64,000 nucleotides of DNA from positions 1,567,001-1,631,000 of the forward strand of contig JAWRVZ010000039.1 in the NCBI GenBank assembly GCA_037043235.1. The letters are read 5' to 3'. The notes under the pieces are model-generated. The model was not told the origin of the DNA, ran no database searches, and saw nothing but the letters and a program-made list of their open reading frames with translations. The position numbers were made by a program, and so were the translations under genes. Source of the stretch: Rhodeus uyekii (lineage: Eukaryota; Chordata; Actinopteri; Cypriniformes; Acheilognathidae). This document shows positions 50,936 to 61,551 of this stretch, piece after piece. How positions within the stretch are numbered: position 1 is the first letter of the stretch; every line of letters starts with the position of its first letter.

Positions 50936-51668
50936 TTTTTCTCTTCTGTGTTTATTTAACGTGCAAATGATGCGAGGTGTTTCCTTCTTCAGCAAAGAGG
51001 AAACCACACACACCTCCCTCTGTTGGGTTCTATAGCGTCCAGTGCCATACTTCCTTGAAATCAAGCCACATTTGACATTTAAACTAACCTTTTATAGGAC
51101 CCTTCCACTCGCTTGACAGAATATTTTCCAATAGAATATTTCCCTTGAATGAAATATACAAATTTTGTTATTAAGAATTACGTCAAGACCTTTGAGCGCT
51201 TTGTGGGTCACACAGAGTTTTACAGTTTTTATATTTGGAGACAAGCATGTTGTAGTCAGGAAGTGAGTCGATCTGCATGCTGTGCTACTTATAGAACTCT
51301 GCTCTAAACCGCAGGTGCTGAAGATTTTTGGCTTATTGTTCTGTACAACACCTTCAACTCGGTGGTCTTCATGCACTAGACAACGGTGTGCATTGAACAA
51401 TGAGTTCATCCTGGGGACCTGCTTTCTCTTGTCTTTTCTACAAGCTGACAAAACCTCTTTTACACATCTGCTTTCCAGGTCTTGCATTTGAACAAACAAG
51501 AAGAAGTCGCCTGGTTAGCATTTAAGGTATATGGTGTATAATATTAGTTTACATGACATTTTAAAGGACTGTGAAACAAGAAATTATCATGTTTGTCTTG
51601 TCTTTTTCTCTTTTAGCTTTGAAATATCTCTGATGACTTGAAAAAAACGTGATGGTTTTGATTTAATT
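50936..51668. other. Intergenic interval before the kinase-like gene
   Basis: Presumably contains the promoter and 5' UTR of the kinase-like gene. A 135-codon minus-strand frame (51092-51499) has no recognisable similarity and is not called. No CpG-rich promoter is evident. Confidence 0.45.
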
Positions 51669-54600
51669 ATGGAAAAATCTAGTAAGTTTTTATATTTATG
51701 TATATTTTTGTTATCTATTTTTTTTACTAATATATATATATATATATATATATGCATGAAAACAGTGGATGATTTCACTTTGATTTTATTTATTTTTTTC
51801 CTTTTACAGAACTTAATGATGGACTCATCGTTCTTATCTGCGTCTATGCTGTTACTGTTTTCTTCATGATTGTTTTTGGATGCCTTTGCCTAAAAAAGTA
51901 TATATATATGTATTACACACACACACACACACAACATATTTACAAACTTTTGTTAGGTGTAAATAATCAAGCTTACACACTACACAGTCACCACTAAAAT
52001 CAACAATTTTCTATTTTTAATATAATGTACAATATTTCTATAAATATTGCTATTATATGATTATGATAGAAAAGTTTTTTTTCTTTTGAGAGAGAGCTTT
52101 GAAATCGCTCTGTTTGTTTCATTCCTTAGGCATCGTTCAATGAAGAAGACCATACGGGATCTGAGGCAGGGGAGGTCGGTTGTGATCCCCCAACTTTCTT
52201 CCCAGGATTCTCCTCCTCCGTCTCCCAATGTCTTGAATCTTCCTGAACTACCTGAACGTACGACAGAGAACCCATTGCAGAGACAACAAACTAAATCTAG
52301 CTGCAGATTTCCCTGGAAGCCTCCAGTTCAGGTTCACTACATTTCCCCCCCACTGTTTTAAACATTTGTTAATGAGTTCTACTCAATCTAATCTGAAGAA
52401 TTGATATTCAGCTTCCCCGGTTCATAAAAGCAGACCTGAACCTTATTCAGCTCATAAAGGCCGGCAGAGAAGGAGTCTTCTACAAAGGAAGGATAATTAG
52501 AGGCACTTGTAGAGGCCACTCACTGGTCACTTGCAAAATTGGAAAAGAAGGTAAAACTATATGCAAACGCATTTAGAAAAAAAAAGTTATTGTTTGTACC
52601 GTAATGTGTGAATAGCTTAAAAATTCTCCAGCAGATGTTTAGATTTGCTGTCATTTGCAGGAATCACCCCAAAACAGATGGAAAATGAGGTGTCTATTAT
52701 GAGAAAGCTGGCATATCATAAAAATGTGATGCAGCTGTTAGACTGGAATACAGTGGAGGGTAAGTCATGCTGCTGTACTTCACTATTCAATGACTAAACC
52801 TTAAATGGGTCTTTGCAGCAAAACATTAAAATATACACTAGAAATTGCCTGTTCACAACTTGCCGAAATAGTCTTAGAGTGTTGAGATGTTTGTTTGTGC
52901 TGCTTTATTGTTGTTAGGGTGTTCTAAATAGTTGCCTCCAAGTCAATATGATATTCTCATCCCAAAATATGTTTCAAACCCTCCTATAATGTTTGTTTGT
53001 CCACCAGGTAAAAATTGTAAGCGTCCTCAATTAGAAAAGTAACAATCTGAGGCATCGAAACTAGCTACATGTTTAAGTGTAATACTTAGAATAAGGGGTT
53101 TGTTCAAATATCACTAAACATACAGTAAAATTATTTGTTAATGAATCCACTTGCAATATAACAAACATTTCCCCTCCACTTCCACTATTATTTAGTTATC
53201 ATTCAAGAAAACATGCTAGGCTTGTACTAAAATAACATGGTTGTTTCTTTTCACAGAGCCATATATGCTGATCATGGAGTTCATAAGCTATGGAACCTTG
53301 CGCAGTTTTGTGCAGAAACACAAAGACGAACTGAGCGCCGACCCTGAATTGCAGAGCCAGTTCACCATTGCATCTTACCACATCGCCCTGGCCATGGAGC
53401 ATTTGCGCTCCAAAATGGTACCACAAACTGACACAAAAATAACAGCTGTTCTGTTAAAGACGTCATGCAAGATAGAAAAAAAGCATGCAGCCATCTTTAG
53501 AATTTTTAGCTTAAACTTCCGTTTTTGCAGGGACTGTATATGTTCTGCCATTGCTGTCAAAGAGTAATGAGCTGGTGAAGTGGATTTACTTATTGTTGAG
53601 TTAACAAAAGTCATCATGAGTACTGTAATGTTCGAAGTGGATGTCAAAACAAACGTCAGTTGAGATTTTAAAACGAGTAGTTCATTCACTCTTACTTTCA
53701 TGCAGTGGGAATACAAACTTGAAGGCCGAATACAACAAGCGCAGTGGGACGGGGCCACATGAGGGCTACAAAAATGGAAAGAATGATTTTTGACGTTTTC
53801 TTCCTTTCATTCAGATCGTGCACTGTGACCTTGCCTTAAGGAACGTTCTGGTGAGCCGATTCCCATGGGAAGTGAAGGTAGCAGAGTTTGGCCTGGCCCG
53901 GGACTTGACCCGCATGAGGAGCAGACGCAGCAGCAGGAAGAAACAACACAAGGTGGATTAATCACGCCTGTTCTTCACACATCTTCAGTGACCATCTGGC
54001 TAATATTACTGTGATCTCACAGGAACGCGTGCCCCTGCGCTGGTACCCTCCAGAGTACTTCCGGAACAACTACTACAGCTTTAAGGGAGACGTCTGGGCA
54101 TTTGGGATCGTGCTGTGGGAAATGCAGTCATTTGGTGAGAAATATCTTGGATATTTGGTTGATTTATCAGATATTTTTGATGAATAAATCACAGATATTT
54201 GATTTTATGTATCATAGGCACCTTGCCATATCCAAATCTGAACACATCTGAGCAAGTGGTGTATAGTGTTTGTGCTGGATATAAAAACACAGTCCCAAGC
54301 ACCTGCCGCCCAGAAATGTGAGTAACTAAATATATATCTTAAATATATTAAAATATATCATATGAATTATATAAAAATATAAATTTATTTTTGTCATCGT
54401 AATAACTTTCAGATCTACTGTTATGTATACATGAAAAATTGTAAATTTTTAATCTCACAGTTCTGACTTTTTTTCTTACAATTGCAAGCAGAATTGTGAG
54501 GTATTTATAAAAACTTGCAATGGGAAGGAAAAGGGTTTATATCTTGTAATTATTTAATTTCATAATTGCAAGGTTATATCTCGGAATTATAAACTTACAA

Positions 54601-54949
54601 TTGCAAGAAAAAAGTTAGTTGCAGAAAAGAGCTTACAATAACCTTGATTCTGCCTGCGTTCTGAATGTGGTGGTTTTGTGTTTCCGGTAATTAATTTCTA
54701 TTTTAACATGTAGAGGACAGGTCATGCAAGACTGCTGGTTGGATCCATACACATCTAGACCTTCATTTACAGACATTGTCAGGATCCTGGAGAATATTGT
54801 GGAGAGTGATGGGGTGAGTCATATTTGTCCTTGAATCACTCTTTACTCTTTACCTTTACACTAGAGATAGGTGATAAAACATTACTGATATGTTACAGGA
54901 TTACGTGGACGTTGACAACCAAAGGATCATGAATACAGAAGAAAAGTGA
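51669..54949 (+). CDS. STYK1-like transmembrane tyrosine kinase, atypical catalytic motifs
   Basis: Eleven exons: 51669-51681, 51810-51897, 52130-52331, 52412-52550, 52661-52759, 53257-53417, 53815-53952, 54023-54134, 54218-54317, 54714-54813, 54899-54949. All GT-AG and phase-consistent; 400 residues. The N-terminus is short (MEKSKLNDG) with no signal peptide, followed by one hydrophobic helix (about 10-33, LIVLICVYAVTVFFMIVFGC) and KKHR, which suggests N-out/C-in topology. A Pro-rich linker leads to a kinase fold (about 106-385). Lys143 (VTCK) and a helix-C Glu (E157) are present. The P-loop is degenerate (IKAGREGVFYKG), HRD is HCD (D239, with N244 kept) and DFG is EFG (E258). The activation segment is basic (RMRSRRSSRKKQHK) with no tyrosine before PLRWYPPEYF. 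Layout and motif loss resemble STYK1/NOK; a divergent receptor kinase is the alternative. Activity is uncertain. Confidence 0.85.
51730..51753. repeat. (AT)n microsatellite in kinase-like intron 1
   Basis: Twelve AT units between coding exon 1 and the membrane-helix exon. Confidence 0.85.
51915..51933. repeat. (AC)n microsatellite in kinase-like intron 2
   Basis: About nine AC units just after the donor of exon 2; a short TA run precedes it. Confidence 0.8.
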
Positions 54950-55657
54950 ATTACAAAAACACAAAGTGTTGTTCTACATGAAATTACTTAATACTACAAT
55001 AATTGTGTATTAATCGTGTGCAGCCATACTTTTTGAACACTGTTCGTATTTAAGAATTAAATTTTATGTACGCTTAATGATCTTTAATAGATATGACATT
55101 TGAAGCAGGTAGACATTACACAACTCTAATGACCAAATTACAGTATTATTGCTATGTTTCCATGGATAATTTTGAAAATAACATTTTAAAGTCAGTGTTT
55201 TCTGTCATTAAACATGCTGTATTAACATAAAACATTTTAAACAATGTAACAGTGTAAATGTTTAATGTAGGTGAGTCCTTCCTTCAAAAAATGGCATGGA
55301 TATTGTCATTTTTTATTACAATGGTGGATTATGCTTAGTTATGACAGTTTTATTTCATTAAGATTAAAATAAATCTATTTTATCATAAAACTATTGTTGC
55401 TACGATCGTTTTTGTAAGGATTGTGTACTAAGGTTACGCTCCATGAGCCAATGTGCACTCAGGAACCCGCCCACTTCAGGAATCAACCGATCCAATGGAC
55501 CAATGGAAAGACAAAGATTAGAAATGACCGAGTTGAAGGACCAATCAGAAACAGAGGAGTAACTCCACACGCTTGACCACTGACTCCGTGCTCGCCTGCT
55601 GCTTTAACCACAGACGGAGGATAAACTTGTCTAAAACAATTACACCAGACAATTAAA
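54950..55657. other. Intergenic: kinase-like 3' end and tmem97 copy 1 promoter
   Basis: Up to about 55400 the sequence is AT-rich and probably the 3' UTR of the kinase-like gene (AAAATAAATC near 55370 is a candidate poly(A) signal). From about 55430 it becomes more GC-balanced, with repeated CCAAT boxes (GATCCAATGGACCAATGG, 55490-55507; GGACCAATCAG, 55540-55550), a typical tmem97 promoter location. The last 60 bp are similar to the sequence before tmem97 copy 2. Confidence 0.55.
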
Positions 55658-57672
55658 ATGTTTCTTCGCGCTTTAGAAATTATATATTTTCTTTACTTTG
55701 CGTCGCATATACCAATTACTCTCGTGGTTGATCTTCAGGCTTTACTTCCCGAACATCTGTATCCACCTGAGGTAAGGATTTGCACTTTGTGCTGTTTGTT
55801 ACTTATTCAACCGTAGAAATCCATTAGGAAACCGTAATGCAATATCTAAGTTTAGAGGTTTCTAAGTAATTATATCTCACTAAATAAACATTTTTTTTAT
55901 GTTACAGCTGAGAAAATTATTGCACTGGTATGCTGCTGAATTCAAGGATCCGATGATGATGGATCCTCCTGCATGGTTCAAATCTTTTGTATTCTGTGAA
56001 GCTCTCGTGCAGCTCCCATTTTTCCCAGTTGCAGCTTATGCCTTCCTGAAGGGTCAGTTCAACTACAGGCGTGGCCAAAGATTTTGAGAATGACACAAAT
56101 TAAAATGTTCATAAAGTGTGCTGCTTCAGTGTTTCTAGAACTTTTTGTCAGATTTTACCATGGTCTAACTGAAGTATAATTGCAACAAATATAACTATAA
56201 AAGGCATTTAAGTTTATGCAAAAAGTCAATATTGACTAAAGGCAGCCCAGTCTTGCATTGTCAATGCTTTGAGCTTGTCAGAATTTGTGTGTTTTTGTTT
56301 GGTCACCCGGCTCTTGAGGATTGAACTCAAGTTCTCAATGGGATTGAGGTCTGGGGAGTTTCCTGTCCATGTACCCAACATTTCAATGTTTTGTTCCTTG
56401 AGTCACTTGGTTATCACTTTTGCTTCATGGCAGGGTGCTCCATTATTCTGGAAAATGCATTATTCTCCGGGAAAACTTTATGGATGAATTAGAAATGGTA
56501 TTCATCAGAGAAATTTGTTTTACCCAAGTCCTCAATAGTCCAACCGCTGTATTATTTGCAGAATATCAGTCTGTCCCTGATGTTCTACCTGGAGAGAAGT
56601 GGCTTCTTTGCTGCCCCTTTTGACACCAGGCCATCCTCCAAAAGTCCATCTCACACCTACCTGTTGCCATTCCTGATCAAGCTGTGCACTGGTATTGCCC
56701 CAGTCACGCAGCTGAAACTTCTTGGGTGCCCTGAAGCCTTCTTCACAACAGCTGAACCTCTCTTCTTGAAGTTCTTGATGATCCGATAAATCATTGATTT
56801 ATCGTCCAATCTTACTAGTAGCAATATCCTTTCCTGTGAATCTCTTTTTGTCCAAAGCAATGATCATTGCACGTGTCCTTGCAGGTAACCAAGGTTAACA
56901 GAGGAAGAACAATGATTTCAAGCACCACCCTCCTTTAAAAGCATCCAGTCTGTTATTCTAACTCAATCAGCATGACTGTGATCTCCAGCCTTGTCTCATC
57001 AACACTCTCACCTGTGTTAACGAGAGAATCACTGACATGTCGTCAACTGATTATTTTGTGGCAGGGCTAAAATTATGTGGAAATATTTGTATTTATTTAT
57101 TGGAAGTTAATTTTCATTACAAAGAGGAACTTTTCGATTAATTATCATAACCTTTTGGAGTGTATACAGATTGCCGTCATGAAAACTGAGGCAGCAGATT
57201 TTGTGAAAATTCATATTTGTTTCATTCTCAAAAATGTTGGCAATGGCTGTAAACCTTGATCATTTGGGCAGTGAATGATTTGTGGAGTCAGACGTCTTGA
57301 ATGACACAACAGTGGCATCTAGTGGTGCATCACTTGTCAATTAATACCGGTTACTATGGTCACTTTATTGATATGTTTGATGTTTTCTGTTTAATAGGAG
57401 GCTGCAAATGGATCAGAACTCCTGCAATCATTTATTCCGTCCATGTGGCCACCACCCTAATCCCGATTTTAAGCCATGTGCTTTTCCATAACTTTCCTCT
57501 GGCTCCACATCCAGGACCTCAAACTTTGAACGAACGCCTGACCCTGGTGTCCATCTACGCTCCTTACTTTATCATCCCCGTCATGATACTGCTCACTATG
57601 CTCTTCAGCTCAACATATAACTCAACCGTGCCGAGAGGAAACGCTTCTTCAAAGTCCAAGAAACACAGATAG
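55658..57672 (+). CDS. tmem97: Sigma-2 receptor / transmembrane protein 97, copy 1
   Basis: Three exons: 55658-55771, 55908-56052 and 57398-57672; 177 residues against 176 in human TMEM97. It has the EXPERA-family four-helix layout of an ER-resident protein that binds sterols and sigma-2 ligands and affects NPC1 and cholesterol traffic. Landmarks: SHIPITLVVDLQ (D25, equivalent to human D29), EFKDP (D52 = D56), FCEALVQLPFFP (E69 = E73, Q73 = Q77), AFLKGGCKWIRTPAIIYSVH and ERLTLVSIYAPY. The C-terminus KKHR fits the KKXX ER-retrieval rule. The open frame, splice sites and stop are intact. Intron 2 carries a 1.2-kb Tc1-like element absent from copy 2. Both copies may be expressed; the sequence shows no reason to call either a pseudogene. 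Confidence 0.95.
56066..57249 (-). mobile_element. Tc1-like transposon in tmem97 copy 1 intron 2
   Basis: The ends CAGGCGTGGCCAAAGATTTT... and, as reverse complement of the right end, CAGCCATTGCCAACATTTTT... match over about 35 bp, both continuing GAGAATGA(C/A)ACAAAT. TA duplications flank it (56064-56065, 57250-57251). The minus strand encodes transposase debris: VRLDDKSMIYRIIKNFKKRG-like HTH (56657-56860) and SPDLNPIENL (about 56320-56360), the third catalytic acid region. Frames are broken, so it is inactive. The empty site is preserved in tmem97 copy 2 (59386-59396), showing that insertion followed or accompanied the duplication. Confidence 0.9.
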
Positions 57673-58999
57673 ATGCCAGTTCATCCCATCTACACATTAT
57701 AGATGGATTATAACCCAGCAGGTTTCCACAGTTATTACCGGATAAATGTGATTCAATATTTTAATACATACCAGCGTATTTGATAATTGTATGTAATCTT
57801 TAGAAGTTTTTAACCCCATACTAATATTGTTTACTGATGACAACACATGCAAAAGTAAAAAAAATATGTATTAAATTGTTCTTCAAATCTGTATGAAGTT
57901 TGACAAATATTGAAATTACACACTTAATAATTTAAGCGGTTAATGTAAACAAATAAGTGAATTTCATGTTAAGTAGTTTTCATCATGAAGAACCAGATTG
58001 CAGAATATCTCAAGATATACAGTATTTTGATTCCTCACAACAATCCCTTCCTTGCAAGCACTTCTGGGGTGGTGCTGGGAGAAATTAAGGATCACATGTA
58101 GGGATAACCCCCTATTTTCCTTGGATGTGGTGTGTGTAAGTTCTACTCCTACCAGAGACTGAAAAGGCAAACGAGTGGGAGCTTTTACTGCCTGAAATTT
58201 CAGATCTGCTGGATGAGCTCTCTCTTGACTGTTCGACTGACCTACCTTTTGGAGGAAGTGAGGCGTAATATCCCTCATGATGACACCCTTCCCGTCTTAC
58301 ACAACTCCATCCAAAAAAAATGAAATGCCTCAAAGCCATCAGCATGATCCCCCCCCCCTAAAAAACATCCCTCCTCTGGAGGGTTTGTCCGTCGTGTTAA
58401 AGCAATGAAAACTGAAAGCTTTAAATGCAGATGCAGACTTTGCTTGTAGCATTGGGTTAAATTTTTGCACTTAACATTCTTAATGTGTTTAGTATTGTTA
58501 TTGGTTGACATTGTGTTTGTCTGAGAGTAAAAAATAAAAATGTATTTGGCGCCAACAAGTGTTTGTTTGTTTTTTGCATTCCCCCTTATAGTGTAGATGC
58601 AGTTCACTGCAAGTCTAGTCAGCAATAACAACATACGGCCTACTTATACATTTTCAGAGAATTTGGTTGAGTGGCTTCGACACACGAGTACTCTCATTCA
58701 AATGTATTCGAATTTTAATGAATTAACACAACATATTAATTATGAAACAGGTTGTTCCGATTCCAGACTGACTGCCTGAGACCTCGTTCTCTTCCTGGAG
58801 AGAGTTGTGATGACAGACTTGCTTGACTTGATTCGTTCACTACCTGACTTCTATATCCTCCATTTAGTATTTTCTTTCACATTCTTCCTGCTCGTCAGGC
58901 GACCATTTGCGTAATTTCTGGCCGCAACCGTCCTCGGCTTCTGCTTTATTCACTGACGGACGAGAAACTTGCCTAGAACAATTAAACCAAACGATTAAA
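57673..58999. other. Interval between the tmem97 copies
   Basis: The first 300 bp (3' UTR of copy 1) are nearly identical to the sequence after copy 2 (59838-60140). An AATAAA lies at 58533-58538. The segment 57990-58380 has several overlapping open frames on both strands and a slightly less AT-rich composition; it might be an old retrocopy fragment, but I do not recognise a protein. From about 58900 the sequence resembles the promoter and 5' UTR before copy 1. Confidence 0.5.
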
Positions 59000-59837
59000 A
59001 TGTTTCTTCGCGCTTTAGAAATTATATATTTCATTTACTTTGCGTCGCACATTCCATTGACTCTCGTGGTTGATCTTCAGTCTTTCATTCCTGAACATCT
59101 GTATCCACCTGAGGTAAGGATTTGCACTTTGTGCAGTTTGTCACTACACTCAGTTCTGTATGTCACTAATTCAACTGTATAATATCTAAGTAATCAGATC
59201 ATATCTCACTAAATAAACATTCTTATTATTTGTTACAGCTGAGAAAATTAATGCAGTGGTATGCTGCTGAATTCAAGGATCCGATGATGATGGATCCTCC
59301 TGCATGGTTGAGATCTTTTCTATTCTGTGAAGCTCTCATACTGCTCCCATTTTTCCCAGTTGCAGCTTATGCCTTCCTGAAGGGTCAGTTCAACTACTAC
59401 ACCTTGATCATTTGTGGCAGTGAATGATTTGTGGAGTCAGACGTCTTGAATGACACAACAGTGGCATCTAGTGGAGCATCACTTCAATTAATAACTTAAT
59501 ACCAGTTACTATGGTCATTTTATTCCTCTTTATTGACGTGTTTGATGTTTTCTATTTAATAGGAGGCTGCAAATGGATCAGAACTCCTGCAATCATTTAT
59601 TCCGTCCATGTGGCCACCGCTCTAATCCCGATTTTAAACCATGTGCTTTTCCATAACTTTCCTCTGGCTCCACATCCAGGACCTCAAACTTTGAACGAAC
59701 GCCTGACCCTGGTGTCCATCTACGCTCCTTACTTTATCATCCCCGTCATGATACTGCTCACTATGCTCTTCAGCTCAACATATAACTCAACCGTGCCGAG
59801 AGGAAACGCTTCTTCAAAGTCCAAGAAACAAAAATAG
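59000..59837 (+). CDS. tmem97: Sigma-2 receptor / transmembrane protein 97, copy 2
   Basis: Three exons: 59000-59113, 59239-59383 and 59563-59837; 177 residues, the same exon lengths and phases as copy 1. D25, D52 and E69 are kept, but the position of human Q77 is Leu73 here (FCEALILLPFF) where copy 1 has Gln. The C-terminus KKQK again fits KKXX. Against copy 1 I count 10 differences in 114 nt of exon 1, 8 in 145 nt of exon 2 and 5 in 275 nt of exon 3. Intron 2 is only 179 bp, without the transposon. It is convergent with ift20, a neighbour pairing also found in human (TMEM97-IFT20, chromosome 17). Confidence 0.95.
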
Positions 59838-60650
59838 ATGCCAGTTCATCCCATCTACACATTATAGATGGATTATAACCCAGCAGGTTTCCACAGTTAT
59901 TACCGGATAAATGTGATTCAATATTTTAATACATACCAGCGTATTTAATAATTGTATGTAATCTTAAGCAGTTTTTAACCCCATACTAATATTGTTTACT
60001 GATGACAACACATGTAAAAGTAAAATATATTTTTTTATTAAAATGTTCTTCAAATCTGTATGAAGTTTGACAAATATTGATATTACACACCTAATAATCT
60101 AAGCGGTTAATGTAAACAATAAGTGAATTTCATGTTAAAGTTTTCCATAACTTATACAGAAAATATTCTGGTGTGGTCCCATGAACAGACAATAAAATAT
60201 CCATGAGGATATGATCAAATAAAACTGGACTGGTTCAAGTTACAAACAGCAGAAAAAATGAAAATCACAAAGAAAATAAAGAAAATGTACCTGAAAATGT
60301 CTCATGATGGAATTATTTACAGTAACATGCAAATACTGTATTTTGCTGTTGTAAAAAAAGATCTGATTTACAAACTTATTTCCATATAAATAGTATAAAT
60401 AACTAATTTTTGTATATAAATAGTATTCATCTGATATTATGGACTATAGATGGAAATGTTACAAGTGTGTGCCCCCTGGAACTGGCCATGCAAAAGCACT
60501 CAATGAGGCTGAAACAGACGTCTGTTGTCACCTAATAACTGGTCAATTCAATTAACCTACTTTGGAACCCAGCACTTAATAGGAAGTCATTGTGAATCAG
60601 GATGCATAGCATCACTTTTCCTGTCCAACAGAGAGAGAAACACAGCGCTC
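59838..60650. other. Convergent 3' ends of tmem97 copy 2 and ift20
   Basis: Non-coding. The first 300 bp duplicate the 3' UTR of tmem97 copy 1. AATAAA at 60191-60196 is a candidate poly(A) signal for tmem97. The part nearer ift20 is presumably its 3' UTR on the minus strand. No gene seen. Confidence 0.55.
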
Positions 60651-61551
60651 TTATTTCTGCAGTATAAACTGATCGATGAATTCATTCTGCTCTGCTTCGA
60701 CTTTCTGAAGAGCTTCATATTCTATTCGATACCTGCAAAACAAACAACAATTACAGTCTCAAATATAGTGGAAAAATACAGAGCACAAATGTATTATTGA
60801 TCGCTATTTAAAGACACAATATTTGTGGGCCTAATAAAACTGGTGACCTTTCCAACTGCATTTTCTTTTCTGCGATCAAAGCCTGAAGCTGTTGCTGTTG
60901 AGCCTCTCGTTGCTTTTCAACCGATTTCAGCAAATTTCTTGCACCTATAGCCTGTAGAATAACCACTGAGGTTATTAACATGAACACAACACAAATCAGC
61001 ACTGCAAGTTATTTAAAAATGAAAGAATGTACCTTCATTTTTTCCGTTTCGGCTTCCTTTGCCAGTTCATCCACAAGTTCAATAAGTCCACCTACGATTT
61101 TCTGAAACTGTCCTATCTCTGTTTTCAAAAACAAATAACAAGGATGAGTTACTTTTACGTTTCTGCATTTGGCAGATGCTTTTATCTAAAACAACTTACA
61201 TTGCATTCAAGAAACACATTGACATTTTAATCAGTTCTTGCTTTCCCTGGGAATCGAACCCATGACCTAAGCGTTGCTAGCACTACTCTACTGTTTGAGC
61301 AACAGGAAAGCTTGTTGTTCATTGCCTATTGAGGTATTGATTTGTACTGTGAAAAGAAGCAAGTGTTTGGTCAAGTGTTCAGAGCAGAAGTTCACTCCAC
61401 AATAAGATAAGAAGAAGAACTCACTGTCAACAAAGTCCTCGCATTCCTCTTTCAGCTCGGTGGTTTTCTGACTCACATCGGGCTCGAGTACTCGCAATTT
61501 GTTGAGTTCATCAAAATGAAGACCAGCCTCTGACAACGGGTCTTTAGCCAT
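60651..61551 (-). CDS. ift20: Intraflagellar transport protein 20, complete
   Basis: Four coding exons on the minus strand (complement): 61425-61551, 61033-61118, 60848-60951, 60651-60732. They join in phase to 132 residues, the standard IFT20 length. The start MAKDPLSEAGLHFDELNKLR and the end EQNEFIDQFILQK match vertebrate IFT20. The protein is almost all coiled coil (SVEKQREAQQQQLQALIAEK). IFT20 belongs to the IFT-B complex and is also anchored at the Golgi, where it helps deliver membrane proteins to the cilium. Intron 1 carries a tRNA-derived SINE. It is head-to-head with rad1 and tail-to-tail with tmem97. No defect seen. Confidence 0.97.
61160..61312 (-). repeat. tRNA-derived SINE, best-preserved copy (d)
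   Basis: On the minus strand, TTGCTCAAACAGTAGAGTAG resembles a tRNA D-arm (A-box) and GGTCATGGGTTCGATTCCC is a near-perfect B-box. The non-tRNA body (plus strand TTCTGCATTTGGCAGATGCT, TTTATCTAAAACAACTTAC) matches copies at 2335, 32358 and 48463. It sits inside ift20 intron 1 and extends past 61288, close to but outside exon 1. Confidence 0.75.

Noticed and set aside
51092..51499. 135-codon minus-strand frame between usp32 and the kinase-like gene
   Set aside because: No domain and no partner exons; probably chance opposite the 5' flank of the kinase-like gene.
58545..58553. TTTGGCGCC, a second E2F-like word
   Set aside because: It lies about 450 bp before tmem97 copy 2 just after a poly(A)-signal-like stretch, with no linked cell-cycle gene; likely chance.
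57990..58634. Overlapping open frames between the tmem97 copies, considered as a processed pseudogene
   Set aside because: Some peptide stretches look coding-like on either strand, but no known protein was recognised and every long reading meets stops; left as unassigned.
61160..61312. Considered as a functional tRNA gene
   Set aside because: The A-box region and cloverleaf stems are degenerate and the same unit is repeated elsewhere with a non-tRNA body, so it is a SINE.
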